Part shown: in pieces, positions 24,258 through 34,094 of the stretch
How positions within the stretch are numbered: position 1 is the stretch's first letter
Layout: the number at the start of each line of letters is the position of its first letter
Made by a program: the position numbers and the translations under genes
DNA from: Linderina pennispora
Taxonomy: Eukaryota; Kickxellomycota; Kickxellomycetes; Kickxellales; Kickxellaceae
Assembly: GCF_002104995.1 (NCBI RefSeq)
Contig: NW_024468249.1
Span: forward strand, 2,418,001-2,482,000
Reading direction: 5' to 3'
DNA: 64,000 nt
Notes under the pieces: model-generated
The model's input: only the letters and a program-made list of their open reading frames with translations
Told to the model about the DNA's origin: nothing
Database searches by the model: none

Positions 24258-24857
24258 TCTCCGCACTGGCACAACGAACTCCCCCGCTCTTCTCTCCAGT
24301 TTCCTTCAGCCAATTTTAATTTCGTCTTTATATAAATCTCCCAAATGGTTTCAAAGCTTGCTGCCGACTGCCTCTTCTGCAACATCGTCAAGGGTGAGAT
24401 CCCGTCTGTGAAGCTCACTGAGACTGCGCACAGCTTCTCATTCCTCTACACTGGACTGCTCTCTGAGGGCCATGTCCTGATCATCCCCAAGTACCATGCT
24501 GAAAAGATGCACGAGCTGCCCGACGAGTTCTTGGCTGACGCCATGCCTGTTGCCAAGAAGATTGCTACGGCCTTGGGTGCGGAGAACTACAACATCCTGC
24601 AGAACAACGGCCGCCTGGCTCACCAGGAAGTTAAGCATGCCCATTTCCATATTATTCCCAAGCCCAATGCCGAAGAGGGTCTGGTTTTCGGCTGGCCTGC
24701 CAAACCGGCCAACATGGACGACATCAAGGCTCTGGGCGAGAAGCTGAAGGAGAGGCTCTAAGTTGCTCGTAGCTGGTTATGTTGTTAACTAATGGATGCA
24801 CTTCTGAATATGACTGTCACTATGCGCGGTGGGCCGTGGGCCAAGAACGACACATGC
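24226..24857 (+). repeat. tandem segmental duplication, unit 1
   Basis: This segment and 25206-25841 are near-identical over promoter, coding region and 3' flank. The similarity ends after GTGGGCCGTGGGCCAAGAA(C/T)GACACATGCAAGG. About 350 unrelated bases separate the units. Confidence 0.85.
24345..24761 (+). CDS. HNT1: HINT-type HIT-family protein, copy 1 (diverged ribose-binding residues)
   Basis: 138 aa, intronless. It starts MVSKLAADCLFCNIVKGEIP, with the Cys-x-x-Cys typical of Hint proteins, and carries the histidine triad HAHFHII near residue 110. Hint enzymes hydrolyse AMP-lysine and adenosine phosphoramidates. The segment that is normally F-x-D-I-x-P is here FLYTGLLSEGH, so the Asp that contacts the nucleotide ribose in Hint1 and the following Ile and Pro are lost, while copy 2 retains them. 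About ten residues differ between the copies. The catalytic triad is intact, so this copy may be an altered-specificity paralogue or one beginning to decay. Confidence 0.9.
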   Translation: MVSKLAADCLFCNIVKGEIPSVKLTETAHSFSFLYTGLLSEGHVLIIPKYHAEKMHELPDEFLADAMPVAKKIATALGAENYNILQNNGRLAHQEVKHAHFHIIPKPNAEEGLVFGWPAKPANMDDIKALGEKLKERL

Positions 24858-25205
24858 AAGGCTGGCATTGGCGTTGTTGCTCATGGTGCTGAAAATTAGA
24901 GTGGACGTAGACGATAGTTCTGAGGACAGAATAAGGGACTTGGGTGATGCTACCAATGTTGCGACCCTATTTAAAGGTCACGAGCTTCGTCTACTCGTCC
25001 AGGCACTAATCAATTAATAGGGACAGTTAATATTATTAAACAAGAAGAGATGATTCCTCCCGGGTCACTCCTGGAGTGATCCGGTGTCTACTTTATAGCC
25101 CTAACTATGTGGCCTAGCCTGGGGTAATGAATCGGTCTCATCATCTGTGATCGGCTGAGTCGCATAAGCATTGGCTTTGAGTAACTGTGGTGTGATCACC
25201 ACAGC
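24858..25205. other. spacer between the duplicated HIT units
   Basis: About 350 bases that are not part of the repeat. Only one short open frame is present and it has no recognisable motif. I see no gene. Confidence 0.4.
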
Positions 25206-25841
25206 TGTGGATTAGGGTGCTGCTATAGACAATTCATTCTCCGCACTGGCACAGCGAACTCCCTCGTTCTTCTCTCCAATTTCCTTCAGCCAATTTTAAT
25301 TTCGTCTTTATATAAATCTCCCAAATGGTTTCAAAGCTCGCTGCCGACTGCCTCTTCTGCAAGATTATCAAGGGTGAGATCCCGTCTGTGAAGCTCGCTG
25401 AGACTGCGCACAGCTTCTCGTTCCTCGACATCGGACCGCTCTCCGAGGGCCATGCCCTGGTCATCCCCAAGTACCATGCTGAAAAGATGCACGAGCTACC
25501 CGACGAGTTCTTGGCTGACGCCATGCCTGTCGCCAAGAAGATTGCTACGGCCTTGGGTGCGGAGAACTACAACATCCTGCAGAACAACGGCCGCCTGGCT
25601 CACCAGGAAGTCAAGCATGTCCATTTCCACATTATTCCCAAGCCCAATGCCGAAGAGGGTCTGGGCTTCGGCTGGCCTGCCAAGCCGGCCAACATGGACG
25701 ACATCAAGGCTCTGGGCGAGAAGCTGAAGGAGAGGCTCTAAGCTGCTCGTAGCTGGTTATGTTGTTAACTAATGGATGCACTTCTGAATGACTATCACTA
25801 TGTGCGGTGGGCCGTGGGCCAAGAATGACACATGCAAGGGT
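25206..25841 (+). repeat. tandem segmental duplication, unit 2
   Basis: Second copy of the unit at 24226-24857, in the same orientation. It includes the promoter motif, the HIT gene and about 100 bases of 3' flank. Confidence 0.85.
25325..25741 (+). CDS. HNT1: HINT-type HIT-family protein, copy 2 (canonical)
   Basis: 138 aa, intronless, with the same start context as copy 1 (CCCAAATGGTTTC). The active-site region is canonical: CLFCKIIKGEIP, then FLDIGPLSEGHALVIPK with the ribose-contacting Asp and the D-I-x-P pattern, and the triad HVHFHII. It is expected to be an adenosine-phosphoramidase. The copies differ at about ten residues. Since this one keeps the family consensus at every differing functional position, it is probably closer to the ancestral form. 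Confidence 0.9.
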   Translation: MVSKLAADCLFCKIIKGEIPSVKLAETAHSFSFLDIGPLSEGHALVIPKYHAEKMHELPDEFLADAMPVAKKIATALGAENYNILQNNGRLAHQEVKHVHFHIIPKPNAEEGLGFGWPAKPANMDDIKALGEKLKERL

Positions 25842-25926
25842 AGCCTGGAGCTGTTGGCCGATGAAGGTAGAAGCCGGCCATATATTATTGTATTCGGCTG
25901 TTTGAGCCTTTCTAATGGGCACTTGG

Positions 25927-26930
25927 TCAAGGCTGTCGGTGCCTTTCCCGCCGATAGCCGTCTGAATCCCGGCGATGCCCACTAGCTCTCTGATGACGGT
26001 GATGGTGATGACGGTGATGATGCCGTCGATCACGGTCGCCTCTGTGCCTTCTGGGCCTGGACCGCGAGCGTGAATGTGAGTGATTACTGGGCCGATCTGT
26101 ACGTGGTGACCTTGAATGGCGTCTGCGTGAGTGCATATGGCTAGATTTCTCGCGTCTTGACAACCTGTCATGGGCATCTAGCTGCTCATACAGACTGTCA
26201 ACGAAGTCAAGTAGAGCAGCATCAGCGGGTCTGGCAGCATGAACAACAACAGCAAGCTTGTCTGCGTCTTGGCGGGCCCTCAACATATGATTTGTACGGA
26301 TTAGCCTACATGTAGGAGGGGTAGGTTAGGCTTGGTGCATATAGTGCCAAATGTCTATTTCGGCAGTGCCGCTCGAGGGTATACTCACAGCACAGCCCGC
26401 ATTTTGAGCGCTGCTATGCACTCTGGGTCGACAAGGAGCGCATGGTCGAGCTTTTGCATAACCTGGTCATTACTGCATTCGTCAATGCTATCTGGTAGGC
26501 TCTTCACTCTACAGCGGGCTATATAGTTAGTAAGGACATCCTCTGTTCAGGTACGTGGTTGTGTATATCTGGCAATCACATACATGGTATCTGCCCAGCC
26601 TCTGTTTTGCAGTTTCTGCAAATGCCGGTATGAGCAAATGTCGCCATTCCTATCACACAGTTCCTTGGGGACTTTTGCAGACGATGAGCTGCAGAACCCA
26701 GGAATTTCCAACAGCTCTTCAGCCGCAGACAACAAGTCCGGGCAGTTAATTAGTGAATCCCCTTCGTCTTTGCGGTGGGACCAGTACGACCGCCATGCAC
26801 TCGACTGAAACCGTGGCATTGGGAAGGCTGGGTCGCTCTGGGCTTGACCATTGGGCGTCATAGACATATTATTGATGGACATGTGCGTGATATGGCCATG
26901 GACGGGACGGTGGTTAGCGAGCGTGCTCAT
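25927..26930 (-). CDS. uncharacterised protein with RS/His-rich C-terminal tail, three exons
   Basis: The last exon (26305-25927) and middle exon (26542-26389) are well bounded: donor GTGAGT at 26388, acceptors CAG at 26543 and TAG at 26306. They join as VLLIRTNHMLRARQDAD. The tail is extreme in composition: SRSRSRPRRHRGDRDRR, then a run of His/Arg pairs, like SR-type RNA-processing factors. The middle exon (QKLDHALLVDPECIAALKMR) looks like a TPR-type helix pair. The proposed first exon begins MSTLANHRPVHG at 26930 and ends at a GTATGT donor at 26583. Its phase is off by one, so it contains an indel or is mis-modelled. Function is unknown; an RNA-linked role is suggested only by the tail. Confidence 0.45.
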
Positions 26931-27220
26931 CAGTGAGAGCGGGAAAAGGGGTGAATAGGCGAAGCGGATGCTGCTGCGATGCGGGTGCCATGCTTTCGCT
27001 GCTCATCAGCTGAACCAGCCGGCATGGGGCTTCTATGGGTGTCGATCGAACCGAGCCGACTGGTAGGGGTTCAAGGCTGCAAAATCAATCGACGAATGTC
27101 AAAAGCATAGCCAACGTTTTTTTTCTTCGGCTTCTCTGCTTCGCAACTGCTCTTGCTCCCCCCTTTTTGCTTACATTTGTCCCGTCCTCTAGAACTGTAA
27201 ATTATACCCAGAACTTCGTA

Positions 27221-28968
27221 ATGAGCCCGTACCAACCACCACCGCTAGGTAAAATCTGCCCAAGGCCATGCAGCGCAACACACCTAGAAAGAACAGGCCA
27301 CTAACGATATTTGCATACTATAGACAGCTATGGCGACGTACCACCTATGCAGTACATGAACACCAAGCCACGGCGACCCTCTGGCGGCTTTGCGCCGCGT
27401 GGCCCGCGACCAGCACCACCAGATATGTTTGGCGGACCGATAGTGAACACGTTCGGGCCCGGCGAAGGTCTGGATGCACCAGGTGCCGACGCACAGCTAG
27501 ATCGACGCAGCTCACTCAGCGACCGTCCCGTGACAGCATTCGTCGGCAACATCACGGGCGGCGTCACTGATGAGTGGGTCGAAAAGGTACTGGGGGCGTG
27601 TGGGACTGTCACGAGCTGGAAACGCGTGTATGACGCTGACGGCAAGCCGCAAAAATTCGGGTTCTGCGAATTCGCCACGCCGAGGGATGCTATGTGTGCA
27701 CTGCTGGTGCTTGGCGAGGAAAAGTGCGAGCTGCCGGGAACCGAGCCCCGGAAGCTAGCGGTCACTGTCGATGCGAACATGCAGAGGACATTGGACATGC
27801 ACCGCGATCGGCTTGTTTCGATTGAGGCCGGCAGCGACAGTGATCAAAAGACCGCAGTACACGCAGCGAAAGAGGCGGTGGAGAAGGTCAAAGAGGAGAT
27901 GAAAGACCAAGCACCGGCTGAGGCTGGTGAGGGCACGGAAGAGATTAAAGGCAAGCAACCGACAGGCCAGTCCACTCCTGAGCAGGCCTCCAGTTCATCT
28001 GACAAAAAGACACAGTCGAAATCAGCGACCCGCAGTGTGTCGCGCGCTCGTCCCACTGACCACGAGTCGATCAGCCTTGAGGACGAAGAGGCTTGGGAGA
28101 AGCAGCAAGCAGAGGCGCACAGGAAACGGCTGTACCTGGACGATGTTGCTGAGCGTGAAAACCGGTTGGCCCGTGACGAAGCAGACCGTGCAAGGCACAT
28201 TGAGAAGCTGCTGCTGCGCGATCTGGACCGCATCGAGGAGCGCGGAAGGGCGCGTGACACTATGATGATGCGGTTTGCGGCCTGGGACGACGACGCAGAG
28301 GCGCGCATGGGCGATCATGAGTACTACAGGGATCGCGAGCGCTGGTGGCATCACCGCAAAGCAGTGAGGGAGCGTGAGATCGAGTTGGATGTGGCAGATA
28401 GGAGACAGCAGAGACACGAAGAAGAGAGGCTGGCCGAGGAGGCGCGAAAGAAGCAGCAGCAGGGACAGCAGCAAACCCCTAGGCGCTCGTCGAAGGCACC
28501 TGAGGAGAGGAACAAAGCTCCTGCCGAGAAGCCTGCCCCGAAGCCTATTGAAAAGCCTGCCGAGAAGCCTGCCGACCCCCTGCCGAAAAGCCTGCTGAGA
28601 GACCTGCTGAGAAGCCCGATCCGCGGCGCACCAAGATTGAGCAACTGATTGCCGAGATACCCTCAGAGCCTGACGCGCTGTTCGCATGGCCCATCAAGTG
28701 GGACCATGTCGATGAAGAGCTGGTGCATGGGAAGATCGAGCCGGCCACACGCAAGCGGTTGGTCGAGTACCTGGGCGAGGATGAGGAGGACTCCTCGCTA
28801 GACGAGCTCTCGAAATTCGTTGCTGACCATATGCTGGCACACAAGCCACCGCACGGCTTGGTTGAGGAGCTGGCGGCTATCCTGGACGATGAGGCATCGA
28901 CGTTTGTTGCGCGCATCTGGCGCGTTGTTGTCTATGAGTCGGAGGCACATGCAAGAGACATAAACTAG
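27221..28968 (+). CDS. RBM25: RBM25/Snu71-like splicing factor (RRM + PWI)
   Basis: Exon 1 is 27221-27248 (MSPYQPPPL). A 75-base intron follows, and exon 2 starts at 27324 (DSYGDVPPMQ). An RRM lies near residues 85-155 (TAFVGNITGGVTDEWVEKVL, FGFCEFATPRDA), then a long Glu/Arg/Lys coiled-coil region rich in RxRE pairs (RARHIEKLLLRDLDRIEERG). The C-terminal PWI domain (DALFAWPIKWDHVDE, to ARDIN at the stop) is in another frame. One C missing from the CCCCC run near 28575 restores a continuous protein of about 557 aa through the EKPAEKPA repeats. RBM25 binds pre-mRNA and the U1 snRNP; Snu71 is its yeast U1 counterpart. It is convergent with NELF-B, with only about 60 bases between the stops. Confidence 0.85.
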
Positions 28969-29027
28969 AATTAGCCGTATATTGAACTTTTAAAAATGAA
29001 TTGCTGCCATTCTGCCAAACCAATGCC

Positions 29028-31072
29028 TACAAGAATTTTGAACAGTTGAGGCAGTTGGCTGCACAGATTCGGTACTTGAAGGCCTGCTGCGGCGACGCGG
29101 TCTCCAGCTGCGCATATTCCTTCTTCAGGTTCTCAAGCCGAGATGGGTCAACCACATAGTGCGACGCAACGCGCTCGGCGAACTGGTATACAAAATACAC
29201 GCGCTTTCCTTGTTCTGGATCGGCACACGACCGGCATCGGCGGTTGCATAGCCTGCACTTGCGCGGTGAGCCAGCATCGTGTTGCTGTATTCTGCTGCCA
29301 GAACACCCTCAAACTCGGTCAGCAGCACAATGGCCTGCTCGTGTGCGGTATGGCGGACCTGGCCCACCGCATCCAGCAGATTCAGCAGAGGGATGTCAAT
29401 ACTATCAATGTTCTTCTGCTGAGTCTGCTGGTCAAGGCAGTTTGCAATCGTGTTCAGCAGCGTAGCCGACACACCCTTGTTGCTGCAGATTGACGACACA
29501 AGGCTTTGAATGAATGCGTCTATTTCAAACGCAGGTATCTCGTTTTCCACGGGAATGGCCGCCTGCGGTGGATTAGCCCCAGACGCGTGGCCCTCGCAGC
29601 TGCCTGCTTTGAGCGGGTCCTTGATCGTGCCTTCGGGCAGCCCCAGAAACTCGGGCAGCCCCTTGCCGATATAGGGCAGCCACACATTAAGCATGCCAAG
29701 ATCTCCAGCAGCCACGCGCTTCAGTAGGTACGCGTACAGAACCTGGCGGGCCAGCTCGCTGGAATTCAGGACCATCACATCGTCTTGACTAGGCCGCAGC
29801 CCGCTCTCCTCGGTAACTGCCACCACCGCAGTGCCGCTCCTGCCGCTATACGCACCCGCTGAATCGCGGCGCGCCCTCTTGACTCCACCGCCATAGGCAT
29901 CGTCGTCGTGGACACCGACAGCACGGTCAAATTTGATCGATTCCTTGATGAACGATATCAGCGACGGGTAGAACCTGGCTCGAACATTGCGATTAATGGC
30001 CGGGATCTTTGGCCTGTCCTGCACCAGCAGGCTTCCGGCCGAGAGCCCAATGGTCAGTATCAGGCTAGGCCATGTAAGGTCACGGTACTTTGAGCTGGCT
30101 TCAGAATTCGGTGCAATGTCCTCCAGGATGTTCAGCACGCACTGCGCCAGTATGTGCCGCGAGTACGGGCTGCTTAAATGAGCGAAATTTCGCCATATGG
30201 TGGGTCAGTCGAGTCGAGGTTGTCAAAGTACCTCTGCAGCTCTAGCACGCGTCGCGGGTCCATCGTCTGCCGCATGATACACGCATCCAGCGACCACGCC
30301 AGCCCATGGCACACGTCACTCTCGATGATGACCGACACGTCAGAGTCGTGCATCACCATCGCCAGGTCCAGCCGCAGCGTGCCCAGAGCCGGATCCTGCG
30401 TCTTGATAAACAGCTCGCGGATCATTCCAGCGTTGCATTGTACAGATGCAGATCCGTGTTGATTGCATGCGAGATCTCGAGAAGCACCGGGTGCTGGCGC
30501 CGTTTGCGCGAGTACTCCTGCACCTTGATTCCGTATATCTCTTGCGACATTGAGCGCAGCTGCGCGTCTGCGACATACTTTGCCAGCAGCGGCCGGATAT
30601 GCTGCTGGAACAGTGGCAGGTCCTTGCGCCACAGCGTGCGCCTCACATCCAAGCTACACGCTTCGTACAGCTGCATGCTGCCACGGATTGCTTCACGGTA
30701 GTCATCAGGCACGTTATCCGGCCACTTTGCCAGCAGCATCAGCGGGATTTTCTGCAGCTGTGGCACTGCAAAGTACCGCTTCACCTTGGCCAGCAATGCC
30801 AGGTGCTGGTCTAATGGCAGTCGCTCGCCCTGTATGCGGCTCATTGCCGCACACACTACAGAGTCAAGTACTGCTGTGTGGATGTCGCGGCGCTTGTGGC
30901 CCAGTGAATCCAGCAAGCCGTAGATGGACTCGCTGGCTGGGATGTCCAGGCCGTTGTCGTTGCCAAAATCAAGTATCACCTGCTTGGGCTTGCCCAGGCT
31001 CATCATGCGCTTAATCTGCTCACGGCCCTCAGCGCCCACCAGGTATGTTTTGTCGCCGCCTGTGTTTCCCAT
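29028..31072 (-). CDS. NELFB: NELF-B/COBRA1-like subunit of negative elongation factor
   Basis: It starts MGNTGGDKTYLVG at 31072. Two blocks match animal NELF-B closely: a central one (YEACSLDVRRTLWRKDLPLF, HIRPLLAKYV) and a second one (CHGLAWSLDACIMRQTMDPR, then RVLELQRYFDNL). The C-terminal block (VYQFAERVASHYVVDPSRL) ends CLNCSKFL at the stop 29028-29030. Three frame changes interrupt it: near 30424 (one A short in an AA run), near 30175 (one T short in a TTT run) and near 29230. Bridging them gives about 680 aa, somewhat longer than human NELF-B (about 580). NELF pauses RNA polymerase II near promoters in animals. It is absent from yeast, so a fungal copy is notable. No other NELF subunit is visible here. 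Confidence 0.8.
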
Positions 31073-32283
31073 CGTGCTATAGTATGTATAAAAAGGCTTT
31101 GGTTGCAAGAGCTGCAGAGACAAGAGGCGAGTCTGTTTATGGCTCGCAGTGCGCCAGCTGGTGACCTCGCCACCCAGAGCGAAAAACGAGAGCGCCGATC
31201 ACCGATCAAATCATACAATCAAGTGATTTAGCTCGGATTGCCGAACTCCGCAAATGCCAGCGGTGTCTCGATCACGACAAGTCGGGTGCACTTCAGTGCG
31301 AACGCACTCGTCCCCAAGCCCCGTCCATGGCTTGACTGCCGATCCCTCCACCTTCTCCGGGGATTGGATCCATGCTTATCAACGGAGTGGCGGTCAAACG
31401 CCTCGTCCACCGCTAGGAGTGAGATGCGCAACAATGCACAGGCAAAATATTCCTACATCCCAATTTCTACACATCTGCACCTGCGCAACTCTGTATATTC
31501 CTTCGTTCTCCTGTGCAGGCAGGCCAATATCCCCCTGCCACCACCTGATGCCAGGCACAGTCTGGCTCCAGCAGTTGGCTTCAGTAGCGACTGCTGCTGT
31601 TGCCAGCGGCCCACTCGGACTCACACGCCCTCGATCCCCCACCGCCTGCCTGCATTTCTGCCCCGTCGGATGTTGGGGAACAGAATTCCACTGGAATGAA
31701 CCGTGTAGCCCTAGCCATTCGAATTGGGCCCTCGGAGGGAGCCTGTGGTTTCCATTTGCACCTCAGTCTGAGCTATGTGGATGATCACTGACGAGAAAGA
31801 TATTTCGCCGCTAGTCAGCGACCCCGCACCACCCCCACCTTGGCCAAAGTTGGCCCATTCCGAGATGGGCCAGGAAATCCTGCTGGATACACAGGGGTTG
31901 CAGCTGGCCAATAGACTTTCCGGATGAGGCAACGTGGGGTCAGCAGCTTAGTCGTGAGGATGCTTGGGCGCTGAAAATCGAACGCTTTAAAAGAACAACG
32001 GGCGCTTCGTGGCCTACCCGAGAGCACACGTTCGCCATTCCTCGCTTGCTACCGGTTCCCAAGTCTTCCCTCTCTTCTGTCGCTTCCAGCGTAGAGCTTT
32101 CTGTACTCCTTTATCTTCTTTCCTGGAACTCTCGAGGAGACCACCTGCTGTCCCGGTTCACAGCCTGCTTTGCAATCCGGATTACTGCAAGCGCATTGTA
32201 CCTTCCATCTAATTTACCCGTATCTGTGGATAAAGACAGGCCTGATTGCTCCGAAATCCTGCCTACATACAGCACATTTCACC
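31073..32283. other. divergent intergenic region between NELF-B and phosphate transporter
   Basis: About 1.2 kb between head-to-head starts. Overlapping open frames at 31238-31784 show no motif and look like chance. A CACGTT hexamer at 32027-32032, 257 bases before the transporter ATG, matches the low-affinity Pho4-type E-box. A pyrimidine-rich leader (32050-32120) precedes the transporter. Confidence 0.4.
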
Positions 32284-33963
32284 ATGTCACATCTGTCAGA
32301 AATATCTGAGCAGAACAGCTCTGCCAACATAAAGGACCTCAAATCCCATGATATTGACATTGAGCTGTACCAGCGGCAGCAGGAGCTGGAGGAAATTGAC
32401 GATGAGCTGCACTCGCGCTGGCAGATGATCAAGTCGTTCCTTGTCTGCGGCGCGGCCTTTTTTGCCGACGCCTACCTCATGTTCTCAGCAAACATCCTGG
32501 TCATGATCATGGGCTACGTATACTTCCACGACGCCGAGGGCTCGGCCAAAAACGTGGTCCCCAACAACTGGTCGACGCTCGTCAAGGTCGGCGTCCAGGT
32601 CGGTTGCCTCCTTGGCCAGCTGATTCTGGGCCGCCTTGGTGACAAGTTTGGTCGCACCAGCGTGTTTTCGATGGGCGCCATCCTGGTTATCATCTCCACC
32701 GTCGGCGCGTCCTTCTCGTCCAGCGCGGTCCGCGGCGCTAACGCTTTCGTATTCCTGTTCATCTGGCTTGTGTTTGTCGGCATTGGTGTCGGTGGCGATT
32801 ACCCGCTGGCCGCAACCATTACCAGCGAATATGCTGAGGTCTCTTCCCGCGGCAAGTACCTGGCCGCTGTGTTCGCCTGCCAGGGGTTCGGTAACCTGGG
32901 CGCCTCGATCGTCGCTATTATTGTCCTGGCATGCTTCAAGGGCGCTATCCGTGATGACGTCTACGCGCTGGACTACGTCTGGCGCATCTGCCTCGGCTTT
33001 GGTGCCATCCCCGGCGCTGTCACCCTCTACTGGCGCCTGACTATGAGCGAATCCAAGCAATTCCAGGCAGAGGCCGAGAAGCGCGAGGCCCAGACTGAAG
33101 CCATCAAGGCTGAGGACGAGCTGCTGCTGGCCAAGAAGGCTGCACAGGAGTCTGACATGACGCCGGCTGCCGGCTCTTCAACCTTGTCGATGCAGAAGGA
33201 GGCTATCAAGGACTTTAGCCAGTTCAACGAGCATATGGATGAGCTTGTCGAGAAGGCGCAGAAGAAGGGCAGCAAGCGTGCCGAGACCTTCGGCGAGTAC
33301 TTTGGGCAGTGGAAGAACATGAAGGTTCTGCTGGGCACCTCGATTGCCTGGTTTGTGCTCGATGTGGCGTTCTATGGAATCAACCTGAACTCATCCGTCG
33401 TCATCAGCGCTATTGGCTTCTCCGGCGACGTGCAGAACGGCGATCCGTACAGCGTCCTGTCGCGCAACTGCCTTGGCAACATCATCATCAACCTGCTTGG
33501 CTCTGTGCCCGGCTACTGGATCACCGTGTTCACCATTGAGCGGCTTGGTCGCAAGAGGATCCAGCTCATCGGCTTCGCTGCCCTCACCGTGTTGTACGTT
33601 GTAATCGGCTTTGCCTACCACCAGATCCTGGACGCCTCGAACGTCGGCTTCATTGTGCTGTTCACGCTGGCCCAGCTGTTCCAGAACTTCGGCCCCAATG
33701 TCACTTGCTTTGTGTGGCCTGGAGAGGTCTTCCCGACTCGCTTCCGCTCCACTGCCCATGGTATCTCCGCCGCTGCTGGTAAGCTTGGTGCTATTGTCGC
33801 CCAGGCTGGCCTGATGACTCTGAAGGACCGCGGTGGCCCGAACGCCTGGATTCCTCACCTCATCGAGATCTTCGCCCTCTTCACTCTCATCGGGTTCTTT
33901 GTGACCTTCTGGATCCCGGAGACCAAGGGAAAGTCGTTGGAGGAGATCACCGGCGAGGAGTAA
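32284..33963 (+). CDS. PHO84: Pho84-type inorganic phosphate:H+ symporter (MFS)
   Basis: 559 aa, intronless, start MSHLSEISEQ. It has twelve predicted membrane spans in two halves split by a charged cytosolic loop (KAEDELLLAKKAAQ, HMDELVEKAQKKG). Family hallmarks are GRLGDKFGRTSVF after TM2, GIGVGGDYPLAATITSEYA in TM4, ERLGRKRIQLIG and the terminal PETKGKSLEEITGEE. Plasma-membrane Pho84 imports phosphate with protons and also acts as a transceptor. Phosphate-responsive control is possible from the CACGTT site upstream but is unproven. The gene is intact and GC-rich with strong codon bias, suggesting high expression. Its 3' end converges on the next minus-strand gene (131 bases apart). Confidence 0.93.
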   Translation: MSHLSEISEQNSSANIKDLKSHDIDIELYQRQQELEEIDDELHSRWQMIKSFLVCGAAFFADAYLMFSANILVMIMGYVYFHDAEGSAKNVVPNNWSTLVKVGVQVGCLLGQLILGRLGDKFGRTSVFSMGAILVIISTVGASFSSSAVRGANAFVFLFIWLVFVGIGVGGDYPLAATITSEYAEVSSRGKYLAAVFACQGFGNLGASIVAIIVLACFKGAIRDDVYALDYVWRICLGFGAIPGAVTLYWRLTMSESKQFQAEAEKREAQTEAIKAEDELLLAKKAAQESDMTPAAGSSTLSMQKEAIKDFSQFNEHMDELVEKAQKKGSKRAETFGEYFGQWKNMKVLLGTSIAWFVLDVAFYGINLNSSVVISAIGFSGDVQNGDPYSVLSRNCLGNIIINLLGSVPGYWITVFTIERLGRKRIQLIGFAALTVLYVVIGFAYHQILDASNVGFIVLFTLAQLFQNFGPNVTCFVWPGEVFPTRFRSTAHGISAAAGKLGAIVAQAGLMTLKDRGGPNAWIPHLIEIFALFTLIGFFVTFWIPETKGKSLEEITGEE

Positions 33964-34094
33964 GATACACGCATGTTCTAATCTTTTACACTTTATATTA
34001 CGCATTTCGTATTACATATTCAACCCCTGTATGCACAATGCATATACGATGGCATCTATTCGGATATAATCTCGTTTCTCGGGATATCGAGGTG

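Noticed and set aside
31238-31784. Two overlapping plus-strand frames between NELF-B and the phosphate transporter
   Set aside because: They overlap each other in different frames, have no motif and lie in a promoter region.
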